Shown: piece after piece, positions 1-9,172 of the stretch
How the letters are laid out: each line of letters starts with the position of its first letter
Position numbering within the stretch: position 1 is the stretch's first letter
Assembly (NCBI RefSeq): GCF_025318105.1
Contig: NZ_JAOANI010000014.1
Coordinates: 1 to 64,000 of the forward strand
From: Venatoribacter pacificus
GTDB taxonomy: Bacteria > Pseudomonadota > Gammaproteobacteria > Pseudomonadales > Oceanobacteraceae
Length of the DNA stretch: 64,000 bases
Direction of reading: 5' to 3'
Position numbers and translations under genes: made by a program
The notes under the pieces: generated by a model
Told to the model about the DNA's origin: nothing
Seen by the model: only the letters and a program-made list of their open reading frames with translations
Databases searched by the model: none

Positions 1-41
1 GTGTGGGGCATCCCCATGTGAGAGTAGGTCATCGTCAAGCT
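1..41 (+). rRNA. rrf: 5S ribosomal RNA, 3' end (partial)
   Basis: The first bases match the conserved 3' arm of bacterial 5S rRNA, with the GGCATCCCCATG loop/stem and the following GAGAGTAGG. The gene is cut by the left edge of the window. The exact 3' end near base 41 is estimated from family structure. It implies that an rRNA operon ends here. Confidence 0.85.
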
Positions 42-50
42 CTTATTCTA

Positions 51-82
51 AAACCCCAATCGCTATGCGGTTGGGGTTTTTT
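51..82 (+). terminator. Rho-independent terminator of the rRNA operon
   Basis: AAACCCCAA and TTGGGGTTT pair around a short loop and are followed directly by a T run. The position just after 5S rRNA fits the end of an rrn operon. Confidence 0.9.
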
Positions 83-245
83 CATATGGGCACTTCCCTG
101 TGCCAACCCTTCAGGCAGCTTCGCTGTGCGGAACAGCATCCTGCCGTTCAGTATTTGTCTGAATAAAATACCTGCAATAACTTAACCGGTGGTGATGCCG
201 CGCTTTTGTTATACTGCAATTCAGTTGATACGTGAGAGTAATCCT

Positions 246-1619
246 TTGTTTGCCAATATCGAATTTAATGCCCGTCTGCTGACAGGCCTGGAACAGCTTA
301 ATATTTCTACCCCGACTGAAGTTCAGGAGCTGATGCTTCCTTTGGCATTGGCGGGAAAGGATGTTCAGGTTTGCGCAGAAACCGGTAGTGGTAAAACGCT
401 GGCCTATCTGTTGCCTGTTATGGAATTGTTATTGAACAGAGCTGCAGCACCTAATGCGGCAACCCGTGCTCTGGTGATGGTGCCTACGCGGGAATTAGCT
501 CGTCAGGTATTTAAGACGGCACAGCAGTTTGCCGATCTGACCCATTTGAATGTTGGTCTGCTAACCGGTGGCGACGAGTTCAAATACCAGGCTGCTGTGC
601 TGCGCAAAAATCCGGAAATCATTATTTCTACCCCCGGACGTCTGGTCGATCATATTAAGCGTGGTTCCGCAGAGCTGAAAGATTTGGAATTCCTGATTCT
701 GGACGAGGCTGACCGCATGCTCGATATGGGGTTTGCTGAAGACATGAATCTGGTGGTGTCTCACGCCAACAAAGAGCGTCAGACGTTTATGCTGTCGGCG
801 ACACTGCGTCATGAAGGTATTGGCCGTATTGCCCGTGCGATGTTGCGTGAGCCGGAAGTAATCACCACTCATACTGTGCAGGATCAGCATGAGTATATTC
901 GCCAGCAACGCATTCTGGCGGACGATAATGCGCATAAAGATCGCTTGCTGGTCTGGTTGTTGGCCAATGAAACTTACGACAAAGCCATTATCTTTGTGAA
1001 TAAGCGCATTGAAGTGCAGCGTCTGAACGAATTTCTGCGTCGTCATCGTAACGGTATTGCTATGTTGCATGGCGATATGACCCAGGACGAACGTAACTAT
1101 GTGATGCAGTCTCTGCGTGAAGGTAAGCGCAATATTCTGATCGCCACCGATGTTGCTGCCCGTGGTCTGGATGTTGAAGGTATGGATCTGGTCATCAACT
1201 ATGACCTGGCGCGTAAAGGCGATGAGTATGTTCATCGCATAGGTCGCACAGGTCGTGCAGGAAAAACCGGCCTGGCCATCAGCTTGATTGCTGCTCATGA
1301 ATGGAATCTGAAAGCGTCCATTGAACGCTATTTACAGCAGTTGATGGAGTCACGTGAAATCCCTGAGCTGAAGGGTAATTATCGTGGTCCGAAAAAACTG
1401 AAGGCATCAGGTAAAGCGGCTGGAGCGAAGAAGAAGCCTAAGGCTGGTAAAAAAGCCGCCGCCGCAAAAGCTTCAGGCGCAAGGGCAGGCAGTAAAAATA
1501 GCTCAGAAAAGAAAAAACTGGGTCCACGCCCAAGTCGTCCAAAAAACACCGGAACATTAATGGATTCCGAAGGTTTTGCGCCGATTAAACGTAAAAAACC
1601 AGGCGCTGACAGCAACTGA
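246..1619 (+). CDS. srmB: DEAD-box ATP-dependent RNA helicase, SrmB-like
   Basis: ATP-dependent RNA helicase of the DEAD-box family, probably acting in ribosome assembly or RNA remodelling. Visible motifs are motif I AETGSGKT, Ia PTRELA, motif II DEAD within ILDEADRMLDMGF, motif III SAT and motif VI HRIGRTGRAG. A Lys/Ala-rich basic tail of about 100 residues follows the helicase core, as in SrmB/RhlE-type proteins that bind RNA through their C-terminus. The frame stays open upstream to a GTG at 189 and an ATG at 195. The TTG at 246 is preferred because it follows GAGAG at suitable spacing and begins the family-like FANIEF sequence, but this start is uncertain. A TATACT near 210 could be a -10 box. 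The SrmB assignment over RhlE is by resemblance only. Confidence 0.85.
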   Translation: MFANIEFNARLLTGLEQLNISTPTEVQELMLPLALAGKDVQVCAETGSGKTLAYLLPVMELLLNRAAAPNAATRALVMVPTRELARQVFKTAQQFADLTHLNVGLLTGGDEFKYQAAVLRKNPEIIISTPGRLVDHIKRGSAELKDLEFLILDEADRMLDMGFAEDMNLVVSHANKERQTFMLSATLRHEGIGRIARAMLREPEVITTHTVQDQHEYIRQQRILADDNAHKDRLLVWLLANETYDKAIIFVNKRIEVQRLNEFLRRHRNGIAMLHGDMTQDERNYVMQSLREGKRNILIATDVAARGLDVEGMDLVINYDLARKGDEYVHRIGRTGRAGKTGLAISLIAAHEWNLKASIERYLQQLMESREIPELKGNYRGPKKLKASGKAAGAKKKPKAGKKAAAAKASGARAGSKNSSEKKKLGPRPSRPKNTGTLMDSEGFAPIKRKKPGADSN

Positions 1620-1635
1620 TACTGTTCTGAAAAAC

Positions 1636-1663
1636 AAAAAAGGGCCATTGGCCCTTTTTTTGT
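1636..1663 (+). terminator. Terminator after srmB-like gene
   Basis: AGGGCC/GGCCCT stem with an ATT loop, flanked by an A run and a T run. It could act in both directions and lies between the helicase and the convergent pirin gene. Confidence 0.85.
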
Positions 1664-1692
1664 TTTTAGCGATGCACTATGGGTATTCGGGC

Positions 1693-2535
1693 TCACTCGC
1701 GGCCAAAACGCCCGGCGTTGTAATCCTGAATGGCCTGTTCAATTTCGGCGACGCTGTTCATGACAAAGGGACCGTAATGAACCACTTTTTCACCAATGCT
1801 TTCACCGCTTAACAGCAGCAGTTTGGTGTCACTCTGTGCATTCAGAGTCAATTGTTCACCCTTGCTGAATACCAGTAACGACTTTTCTGGTGCCAGCGGT
1901 TGAGTTTGCAGTTGCCCCTGATAAACAAAGGCGACGATATTCTGCTGTACAGATGTCGGTAAGCTGAGATTGCTGCCTGCCGGTAATTCAATGTCCAGAT
2001 AGCCCGCGCTTGCGGCCAGGTCATTCAGTGGCCCCTGAATGTTGTTGCCATCAATCTGCCATGGGCCTGCAATGACGCGTAGCTGGACGCCGTTTGTCAG
2101 TGTGACAGATGGAATCTCTGTCGCGCTGACATCACGGTATTTCGGCGGCTGCATTTTGTCTTTGGCCGGCAGATTAATCCAGAGTTGAAAGCCATGCAGT
2201 TGCTGCATCTCCCGTGCGGGCATTTCGCTGTGAATGATTCCGCGTCCTGCCGACATCCATTGGGCACCGCCGCTGTTAATCATGCCTTTATTTCCCATAT
2301 GGTCGCGATGTTCGAGACTGCCAAGGCGCAGATACGTCAGTGTCTCCATGCCGCGATGAGGGTGTGGCGGAAAGCCGCCGATAAAATCATCCGGATTATC
2401 AGACAGTAACTCATCGATCATCAGGAAAGGGTCGGCGACAGGTTGATCAAACAACGCAACCCGGCGGATTTTTACACCGTCGCCATCAGATGTGGGGTGG
2501 CTGGGGATAATGTGCTGCAGGTGCCGTTCGTTCAT
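1693..2535 (-). CDS. Pirin family protein (bicupin)
   Basis: A 280-residue pirin-like cupin protein. The N-terminal cupin shows the metal-binding HPHRGMET motif (around residues 58-65) and a downstream His in IIHSEMPAR, which are the pirin metal ligands. Some pirins have quercetinase activity and others act as redox-sensing regulators; the sequence does not distinguish these roles. The start ATG at 2535 is preceded on the minus strand by AAGGAGAT, a good ribosome binding site. It is transcribed towards the srmB terminator and appears monocistronic. Confidence 0.88.
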   Translation of the reverse strand: MNERHLQHIIPSHPTSDGDGVKIRRVALFDQPVADPFLMIDELLSDNPDDFIGGFPPHPHRGMETLTYLRLGSLEHRDHMGNKGMINSGGAQWMSAGRGIIHSEMPAREMQQLHGFQLWINLPAKDKMQPPKYRDVSATEIPSVTLTNGVQLRVIAGPWQIDGNNIQGPLNDLAASAGYLDIELPAGSNLSLPTSVQQNIVAFVYQGQLQTQPLAPEKSLLVFSKGEQLTLNAQSDTKLLLLSGESIGEKVVHYGPFVMNSVAEIEQAIQDYNAGRFGRE

Positions 2536-2597
2536 CAGAAATCTCCTTGTTCACCTTTAACCGGTACTGTTATTGGAGATACTGTAGCGTGGCTTCA

Positions 2598-2624
2598 GTC
2601 GAAAAATGAGCGCTATTTTTCGAC
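2598..2624 (-). terminator. Hairpin downstream of glnD
   Basis: GTCGAAAAAT and ATTTTTCGAC pair perfectly around a 7-base loop just after the glnD stop on the minus strand. There is no separate T tract beyond the stem, so it is a weaker terminator candidate. Confidence 0.45.
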
Positions 2625-2637
2625 CGAACCCTTCGAA

Positions 2638-5331
2638 TTATACGGCAGATTGGGCTTCGACCTGTTCTTCCAGACCGTGAATGATGGCATCCTGAAGTTT
2701 GTGGCATTGTGCGGCATCGGAAAATGGCTGGCCGTTGCTGTCGAGAATAAAGAAAATATCCGAGACCCGTTCGCCTTCGGTCAGAATTTTCGCTCCCTGC
2801 ATCTGTGCGCCGAATTCGGCAAAAATAGCCCCCATGCGTGCCAGCAGGCCTGGCCGGTCGGCGGCAATCACCTCCAGTACCGTGCGCTGCATCACCGGGT
2901 CGTTGCTCATAGACACCTGAGTTTCTACCTGAAATTGCTTCAGCACTCTTGGTGTGCGGCGTTGAATAATGGTCGAATATTCTTCCGGGTGTGACAGCGC
3001 TTCAATCAGAGTTTCACGGATTTTTTCTATTCGCTGCGGATCGTCGATCGGTTCGTTATTTTCATCCAGAACAATGTAGGTATCGACCGCGTTATGTTCC
3101 TGCTCGGAAGTCATAATGCGGGCGTCCTGAATATTCAGGTTGAGCTGATCCAGTGTTGCGGTGGTGGCGGCAAATAAATTCAGCTGATCTTTCATGAAAA
3201 TAAAGATCTGGGTTGCCCCTTCAAACTGACGGTCAGACGTCGGCCGGATGGATACCAGCGGTTTACCGCTGCTGCCATGAGCGTGAATTTCCAGCGTTTG
3301 CCAGACGATGTTATCGATGCCTTCGCGCAGGAAATAATCATCGCCGGGCTCACCCCAGATTTGCAGAATGCGTTCTTCGCTCAGACCTTTGGCCATCAGT
3401 TGACTGATCGATTCCTGCTGGATTTCTTCAATCCAATCTTCTTTATTGATCGGATTTCCGAGTCCGCGGCGCAGGGCTGCCTGAGTATTGCGGTACAGGT
3501 CGCGCATCTGTTCAGCACGCCAGCTGGTCCAGAGTTTCGGGTTGGTGCTGACAATGTCAGCAACAGAAATCAGGTACAGCAGATCAAGATGATTCTGATC
3601 GCCCATTTCCAGCGCAAACTGATGAATGTCATCCGGATTATTCAGATCCAGACGTTGTGACGCCTGTGACATAACCAGATGTGAGGCGCACAGCCAGGCC
3701 ACCATGTGGCTGTCGGTGGGGCGTAAATTATGCTGGCGGCAGAACGCTGAGGCGATCTCACCGCCATTGGCGGTATGGTCACCTTCTATGCTTTTGCCGG
3801 TATCGTGCAGCAGGGCAGCCAGATACAGAATTTCTTTTTTCTGCACTTTGTGGATCAGGCGTGAGGCTATCGGGAAGCGTTCACGTACATCACCAAAACG
3901 CAGATGGCGCAGGAAGCGCATCATGCGGAAACTGTGTTCATCGACGGTGTAAATATGGAACAGGTCGTGTTCCATCATGCCGATAATATGACCGAACTCA
4001 GGGATATAACGGCCAAGGATGCCATAGCGCATCATGCGTAACAGCTCGCGTACCACGCGCGAGCGATTGCGCATCAGCTGCATAAAAATCTGGTTATTAT
4101 CCGGGTTGCTGCGGTAGGCATCGTCAATCAGATTGCGGTGGTCACGCAGGGCACGGATGGTATCGGAGTGAATGCCTTTAGCCTGCGGTGTTTTCGCCAT
4201 CAACAGAAATACGCGCAGTAACCAGTCCGGCTCGCGGGCGAATAAATCTTTATCGATTAATTGCAGGTAGCCATTACAGAGAACGAAGTATTCGTTCAGC
4301 GTTTCAATTTCATTGACCTTGTCGCATTTCATAAAATCTTCATTGAAATGCAGCAGTAGTAAATCGGACAACTCGGTTGTGGCCAGTTGATTACGGTAAA
4401 AACGCAGCATAAAGCGCTCAACGCCGAGCTGATTTTTATCATCGCTGAAGCCAAGCAGTTCGGCTATTTCGCGCTGCAGATCAAACAGCAGACGGTCTTC
4501 TTCACGACCGGCCAGCATGTGCAGGGCGTAGCGGACCTGCCAGAGAAAATGGCGGCTGCGTTCCAGGCGTTCAAATTCAAAGTTTGTCAGGAAGCCTTTG
4601 TCCTGAAGTGCCAGCAGGCTGCCCTGACCAAAATGACGCATCGTGACCCAGGTGATGGTCTGAATATCCCGCAGAGCACCCGGTGAATTTTTTACATTGG
4701 GCTCAAGATTGTATTCGGAGTCGTTGTGCTTGCGGTGGCGTGCCTGCACTTCCTGCCACTTGGCGGTAAAAAATGCCTGGGCAGGCCAGATTCTGTCGGC
4801 CGCAGTGGCTTCTTTCAGCTGCTGGTGCAACTGCGTGTCGCCAGCCAGTGTGCGGCTTTCCATCATATTGGTGATGATGGTGAGGTCTTTTTCCGCTTCA
4901 CTGACACACTCATCCAGCGTACGGACGCTGTGGCCAACATCCAGTTTCAGATCCCACAGCAGGGTAATAAAGCCCTGCAGGGCATCACTGTTGGCGTTGA
5001 TTGCATCTTCGTTGCGGGCCAGCAGCAGTACGTCGATATCGGAGTGAGGGTGAAGCTCGCCGCGACCGTAACCACCAACGGCCACGAGGGCGAGATCGGC
5101 GGCGGGCAACTGGCTGTTAAGCCACAGGCATTGCAGTATCTGGTCGATCAGCCGGGCGCGCAGGGGGATCAGAGTGCTGGCGTCCAGTGTGGCGCGGAAG
5201 TAAGCATGAGCCTCTTCCTGAATGCGTTTCAGCAGGGGTTTAACCACCGGCAGCGGTGAAACCGCCGCCTGCAGATCCGCCAATAACTGCTGCGAGTCGA
5301 TCGAGGGTAACGCAGGCGCCACGGCATCCAT
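2638..5331 (-). CDS. glnD: Bifunctional PII uridylyltransferase/uridylyl-removing enzyme GlnD
   Basis: Nitrogen sensor that adds UMP to, and removes it from, the PII protein according to glutamine level. The 897-residue length is normal for GlnD. Domain order: nucleotidyltransferase with GGYGRGELHPHSDID at residues 86-100 (metal Asp residues present), the UTase-associated helical region, an HD domain with LLHDTGKSIEGDH (H509-D510), and two C-terminal ACT domains (roughly 705-785 and 815-890) for glutamine binding. It starts 3 bases after the map stop on the same strand, so map and glnD are probably co-transcribed. The divergent position relative to rpsB is the usual Pseudomonas-like arrangement. 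Confidence 0.97.
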   Translation of the reverse strand: MDAVAPALPSIDSQQLLADLQAAVSPLPVVKPLLKRIQEEAHAYFRATLDASTLIPLRARLIDQILQCLWLNSQLPAADLALVAVGGYGRGELHPHSDIDVLLLARNEDAINANSDALQGFITLLWDLKLDVGHSVRTLDECVSEAEKDLTIITNMMESRTLAGDTQLHQQLKEATAADRIWPAQAFFTAKWQEVQARHRKHNDSEYNLEPNVKNSPGALRDIQTITWVTMRHFGQGSLLALQDKGFLTNFEFERLERSRHFLWQVRYALHMLAGREEDRLLFDLQREIAELLGFSDDKNQLGVERFMLRFYRNQLATTELSDLLLLHFNEDFMKCDKVNEIETLNEYFVLCNGYLQLIDKDLFAREPDWLLRVFLLMAKTPQAKGIHSDTIRALRDHRNLIDDAYRSNPDNNQIFMQLMRNRSRVVRELLRMMRYGILGRYIPEFGHIIGMMEHDLFHIYTVDEHSFRMMRFLRHLRFGDVRERFPIASRLIHKVQKKEILYLAALLHDTGKSIEGDHTANGGEIASAFCRQHNLRPTDSHMVAWLCASHLVMSQASQRLDLNNPDDIHQFALEMGDQNHLDLLYLISVADIVSTNPKLWTSWRAEQMRDLYRNTQAALRRGLGNPINKEDWIEEIQQESISQLMAKGLSEERILQIWGEPGDDYFLREGIDNIVWQTLEIHAHGSSGKPLVSIRPTSDRQFEGATQIFIFMKDQLNLFAATTATLDQLNLNIQDARIMTSEQEHNAVDTYIVLDENNEPIDDPQRIEKIRETLIEALSHPEEYSTIIQRRTPRVLKQFQVETQVSMSNDPVMQRTVLEVIAADRPGLLARMGAIFAEFGAQMQGAKILTEGERVSDIFFILDSNGQPFSDAAQCHKLQDAIIHGLEEQVEAQSAV

Positions 5332-5334
5332 CCG

Positions 5335-6114
5335 TTATTGCCCGAACCGGGTTTCTTCCTGGCGACGGGTCAGCACTTCTGCGCCTGTCTCTGTCACCAG
5401 AATGGTGTGCTCCCATTGCGCGGAAGGTTTGCGGTCTTTGGTGACCACGGTCCAGCCGTCTTTCATCAGCTTATTAAAGCGCGTGCCCTGGTTGATCATC
5501 GGCTCGATGGTAAAGATCATGCCGGCTTGTAGCTCCAGTCCGGTGCCTGGGCGACCGTAATGCAGTACCTGCGGATCTTCATGGAAGACCGTACCGATAC
5601 CATGGCCGCAATATTCGCGTACCACTGAATAGTGATTGCTTTCGGCGTGCTGTTGAATCACATGACCGATATCACCGAGGCGGGCGCCGGGTTTGACCAG
5701 ATCAATGCCGAGATACAGGCACTCCTGGGTGATCTCTACCAGACGTTGGTTGGCCGGACTGCCCTCGCCAACAAAGAACATCTTACTGGTATCGCCGTGA
5801 TAACCGTCTTTGATCACGGTGATGTCGATATTGATGATGTCGCCTTTCTTCAGGATTTTGTCATCACTCGGAATACCGTGGCAGATCACCTGATTGATCG
5901 AGGTACAGATCGATTTAGGAAAACCACGGTAGTTAAGCGGTGCGGGAATGGCCTGCTGAACATTCACAATGTAGTCATGGCAGATGCGGTCGAGCTCACC
6001 GGTGGATACACCGGGATTGACGTAAGGGCCGATCATTTCCAGTACTTCGGCGGCCAGACGTCCGGCAATACGCATTTTCTCGATGTCCTCAGCGGACTTG
6101 ATGATGACACTCAT
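5335..6114 (-). CDS. map: Type I methionine aminopeptidase
   Basis: Removes N-terminal Met from nascent proteins. The frame is open 25 codons further upstream, but the protein beginning MSVIIKSAEDIEKM at 6114 matches the family start and gives the normal length of 259 residues. The metal ligands of the MetAP fold are recognisable: D in NIDITVIKDGYHGD, H in CGHGIG, E in FTIEPM and E near the C-terminus in QWEHT. It is divergent from rpsB and immediately upstream of glnD. The ribosome binding site upstream of 6114 is weak. Confidence 0.96.
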   Translation of the reverse strand: MSVIIKSAEDIEKMRIAGRLAAEVLEMIGPYVNPGVSTGELDRICHDYIVNVQQAIPAPLNYRGFPKSICTSINQVICHGIPSDDKILKKGDIINIDITVIKDGYHGDTSKMFFVGEGSPANQRLVEITQECLYLGIDLVKPGARLGDIGHVIQQHAESNHYSVVREYCGHGIGTVFHEDPQVLHYGRPGTGLELQAGMIFTIEPMINQGTRFNKLMKDGWTVVTKDRKPSAQWEHTILVTETGAEVLTRRQEETRFGQ

Positions 6115-6356
6115 AGGGAGATTTTTTACCTGTTCATCAGACTTGGATAGGCAACCATTGTACTGGTTGTCGGCAGCGGCGTGAACCAATGGTCGTCATA
6201 GCGACAATCAATGATGGCTGCCGCCATGAAATGGCAGGCTGATTTGCGTGCGTTTTTCACCCGTTGCTGGTTGATCCGCACTGTTGCGGCTTGTTGCCTG
6301 GGGGGAGGGGGGCGCCATTGACGTACCGTTTAGTACTGGTGTTGGATGGCTGAAAG

Positions 6357-6365
6357 TGGTATAAA
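6357..6365 (+). promoter_or_regulatory. Candidate rpsB-tsf promoter (extended -10, GC-rich discriminator)
   Basis: TGGTATAAA is an extended -10 element (TG-N-TATAAA), followed by the GC-rich stretch GCGCCCGCG typical of stringently controlled ribosomal promoters. No convincing -35 is seen at 17 bases. Confidence 0.5.
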
Positions 6366-6371
6366 GCGCCC

Positions 6372-6521
6372 GCGAAAAATCGCCGTGAAACGGACTGATC
6401 CGTTCCATGTAAATGACACACACGTATCACAACGTTGATCCGGGGTGCCCCGCCAGTGACTGGTGAGGGTCGGAGAAGCGGGTACGTGGAGGCCTAACCC
6501 AACTTAATTAAGGTAGTTATC
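6372..6521 (+). promoter_or_regulatory. rpsB 5' leader, candidate S2 autoregulatory RNA
   Basis: About 150 bases of untranslated leader lie between the candidate promoter and rpsB. It holds a GGGGTGCCCC hairpin near 6442 and the motif GGAGGCCTAACCCA near 6488. Long rpsB leaders in gammaproteobacteria carry an S2-binding feedback RNA, so this is a likely counterpart, inferred from position and structure rather than from a covariance-model match. The remainder of 6115-6371 shows no gene. Confidence 0.5.
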
Positions 6522-7271
6522 ATGGCACAAGTAAGCATGCGTGACCTGCTGAAAGCAGGCGTACACTTCGGTCACCAGACCCGTTACTGGAATCCGAAAA
6601 TGGGCAAATACATTTTCGGTGCGCGTAACAAGATTCACATCATCAACCTGGAGCACACCGTTCCGGCGCTGAACGACGCGCTGAAGCTGGTTGAGTCTAT
6701 GGCTGCCCGTAACAACAAAGTTCTCTTTGTTGGTACCAAGCGCGCTGCAGGTAAGATCATGAAAGAGCAGGCTGAGCGTTCAAGCATGCCTTTCGTCGCA
6801 CACCGCTGGTTAGGCGGTATGCTGACCAACTACAAAACCATCCGTCAGTCTATCAAGCGTCTGCGTGACCTCGAAGCGCAACAAAACGATGGTACTTTCG
6901 AACAGCTGACCAAAAAAGAAGCTCTGATGCGTACCCGTGAAATGGAGAAGCTGGAGCGTTCTATCGGTGGTATCAAGGAAATGGGCGGTCTGCCGGACGT
7001 ACTGTTCGTGATCGACGTTGACCATGAGCGCATCGCGGTTCAGGAAGCCAACAAACTGGGTATCCCGGTTATTGGTGTGGTTGATACCAACTCTAACCCT
7101 GACGGTATCGATTACGTTATCCCAGGTAACGACGATGCTATCCGTGCTATCCAGATCTACGCTTCTGCCATCGCAGACGCCGTACTGGAAGGCAAGCAGC
7201 AAAATGGTGTGGCTGCAGACGAATTCGTCGAAGTAGCAGCAGAAGCGCCTGCACAGGAAGCGGCTGAGTAA
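6522..7271 (+). CDS. rpsB: 30S ribosomal protein S2
   Basis: Small-subunit ribosomal protein S2, 249 residues. It begins MAQVSMRDLLKAGVHFGHQT, which is diagnostic of S2. The conserved RWLGGMLTN and DVLFVIDVDHERIAV segments are present, with the usual acidic Ala/Glu-rich tail. It is the first gene of the rpsB-tsf unit, and a strong terminator between rpsB and tsf should reduce tsf transcription. Its leader is described separately. Confidence 0.98.
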   Translation: MAQVSMRDLLKAGVHFGHQTRYWNPKMGKYIFGARNKIHIINLEHTVPALNDALKLVESMAARNNKVLFVGTKRAAGKIMKEQAERSSMPFVAHRWLGGMLTNYKTIRQSIKRLRDLEAQQNDGTFEQLTKKEALMRTREMEKLERSIGGIKEMGGLPDVLFVIDVDHERIAVQEANKLGIPVIGVVDTNSNPDGIDYVIPGNDDAIRAIQIYASAIADAVLEGKQQNGVAADEFVEVAAEAPAQEAAE

Positions 7272-7285
7272 TCTCAGACGCTCGG

Positions 7286-7312
7286 AAAAAGGGGGCTTGC
7301 CCCCTTTTTTTT
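7286..7312 (+). terminator. Terminator/attenuator between rpsB and tsf
   Basis: AAAAAGGGGGC, a TT loop and GCCCCCTTTTTTTT form a compact strong hairpin with an uninterrupted T run. Partial read-through is expected because tsf follows within 45 bases. Confidence 0.92.
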
Positions 7313-7354
7313 AGGTGCAATTTACTGACAAGTTAACTGAAGAGGATTACACAC

Positions 7355-8209
7355 ATGGCAAATATTTCTGCTGCTCAGGTTAAAGAACTGCGTGAACGTA
7401 CCGGTCTGGGCATGATGGAGTGCAAAAAAGCACTGGTTGAAACCGACGGTGATATCGAGCTGGCGATTGAAAACCTGCGTAAAAACTCCGGTCTGAAAGC
7501 AGCTAAAAAAGCTGACCGTACGGCTGCCGAAGGCAAAATTCGTGTGATCGTGAATGCGGGTGTTGCGGTTGCTGTTGAAGTGAACTCTGAAACTGACTTC
7601 GCTGCCGGTGATGCAAACTTCAATGCATTCGCTGACAAGGTTGTAGCTAAACTGGCTGAAACCAAAGAAGTTGATGTTGCCAAGCTGATGGACGGAGATC
7701 TGGAAGAAGCCCGTATGGCTCTGGTTCAGAAAATCGGTGAAAACATTACGGTGCGTCGTCCGGCAGTTATTGAAGCGGCTACTGTGGGTGCTTATGTTCA
7801 CTCCAATGGCAAAATCGCTTGTATCGTTGCCATGAACGGTGGCGATGAAGAGCTGGCTAAAGACATCGCAATGCATGTAACGGCGGCTAACCCACGTGTT
7901 GTGCGCGCTGAAGACATGCCTGCTGAAGTTGTTGAGAAAGAAAAAGAAATCATCAAGGCGCAGCCAGATATGGCTGGTAAGCCAGACGAAATCGTCGAAA
8001 AAATGATGGTTGGCCGTATCAATAAGTTCCTGAAAGAAAACAGCCTGCTGGATCAGCCGTTCGTTAAGAACCCTGAACAGACTATCGCTCAGCTGGCGAA
8101 AGCGGCCGGTGCTGAAGTGATCTCCTTCCTGCGTCTGGAAGTGGGTGAAGGCATTGAAGTTGAAAAAGTAGACTTCGCTGCTGAAGTTGCTGCACAGCTG
8201 AAAGGCTGA
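7355..8209 (+). CDS. tsf: Translation elongation factor Ts
   Basis: Guanine nucleotide exchange factor for EF-Tu. The 284-residue protein begins MANISAAQVKELRERTGLGM and contains MMECKKAL and the core SETDFAAGD segment that contacts EF-Tu. Length and domain order (UBA-like N-terminus, core, C-terminal module) are normal. GAGGA lies about 8 bases before the ATG. It is co-oriented with rpsB and pyrH. Confidence 0.98.
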   Translation: MANISAAQVKELRERTGLGMMECKKALVETDGDIELAIENLRKNSGLKAAKKADRTAAEGKIRVIVNAGVAVAVEVNSETDFAAGDANFNAFADKVVAKLAETKEVDVAKLMDGDLEEARMALVQKIGENITVRRPAVIEAATVGAYVHSNGKIACIVAMNGGDEELAKDIAMHVTAANPRVVRAEDMPAEVVEKEKEIIKAQPDMAGKPDEIVEKMMVGRINKFLKENSLLDQPFVKNPEQTIAQLAKAAGAEVISFLRLEVGEGIEVEKVDFAAEVAAQLKG

Positions 8210-8251
8210 TAAAGCACACAGGGTAGGATAACCAGCGGTTGAATACCCTTT

Positions 8252-8277
8252 AATATGCCGGGCTCGCCCGGCATATT
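8252..8277 (+). terminator. Terminator after tsf
   Basis: AATATGCCGGGC and GCCCGGCATATT form a perfect 12-bp stem with a 2-base loop. Only a short T-rich stretch follows. Confidence 0.75.
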
Positions 8278-8435
8278 TGTATTTATCACCAAGGCAACTA
8301 ACGCTATTGTCTGGTGTCTGCTGATACGCAGAGTATTGGCGCGGTGATTCACCGCAAGGCGGGGTGCCCATCCCGTAACGCAACAGCCAGGCGGGTCTGT
8401 CTGTTGTCGAGTTTAATATCTATCTGGAGATCTCC

Positions 8436-9170
8436 ATGGCCGAGCACAAAAGTCCCAAATACAAACGCATTCTGCTGAAACTCAGTGGTGAGGCCCTGAT
8501 GGGCGATATGGATTTTGGTATTGATCCCAAAGTTCTCGATCGTATGGCGCTCGAAATCGGCCAGTTGCGTGGTATTGGTGTACAGATCGGCCTGGTTATT
8601 GGCGGTGGCAACCTGTTTCGTGGCAAAGCACTGAGCGAAGCCGGGCTGGACCGTGTTGCCGGAGATCATATGGGCATGCTGGCAACGGTAATGAACGCGC
8701 TGGCCATGCGCGACGCTCTTGAGCGTGCCAATATGCCAACCCGTGTCATGTCTGCGATCCCGATGAGTGGCGTTGTGGATCATTATGATCGTCGCAGCGC
8801 TATCCGTGCACTGGAAGGCGGCGATGTGGTGATCTTCTCGGCCGGTACCGGTAACCCGTTTTTTACGACCGATTCGGCGGCCTGTCTGCGTGGTATCGAA
8901 ATTAATGCCGATGTTGTTCTGAAGGCAACCAACGTCGATGGTGTGTATACTGCCGACCCGAAGAAAGACCCTAATGCCGAAAAATACGACTGCCTGACTT
9001 ATCAGGAAGTATTGGAAAAGCAGTTGGGTGTTATGGATTTAACTGCGATCTGTCTTGCCCGTGACCATAACATGCCACTGCGTGTTTATGATATGAATGA
9101 GCCCGGAGTGCTGGCCCGCCTGATGACCGGTGGCGATGACGGCACCCTGATCGTGAGTGAGGAAAAATAA
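8436..9170 (+). CDS. pyrH: Uridylate kinase (UMP kinase)
   Basis: Phosphorylates UMP to UDP in pyrimidine synthesis. It belongs to the amino-acid kinase fold, not the P-loop NMP kinases. Signatures are KLSGEALMG near the N-terminus, VIGGGNLFRG, and TDSAACLRGIEI with VDGVYTADPKKDP in the nucleotide-binding half. At 244 residues it is the family length. It is followed 2 bases later by frr, so the two are co-transcribed. Confidence 0.98.
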   Translation: MAEHKSPKYKRILLKLSGEALMGDMDFGIDPKVLDRMALEIGQLRGIGVQIGLVIGGGNLFRGKALSEAGLDRVAGDHMGMLATVMNALAMRDALERANMPTRVMSAIPMSGVVDHYDRRSAIRALEGGDVVIFSAGTGNPFFTTDSAACLRGIEINADVVLKATNVDGVYTADPKKDPNAEKYDCLTYQEVLEKQLGVMDLTAICLARDHNMPLRVYDMNEPGVLARLMTGGDDGTLIVSEEK

Positions 9171-9172
9171 CG

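Noticed and set aside
561..1298. A 245-codon frame antisense to the RNA helicase
   Set aside because: Overlaps the helicase core motifs and has no ribosome binding site or family signal.
7322..8383. A 353-codon frame antisense to tsf
   Set aside because: Shadow frame opposite EF-Ts running into the pyrH leader; composition (His/Phe/Asn-rich) is not protein-like.
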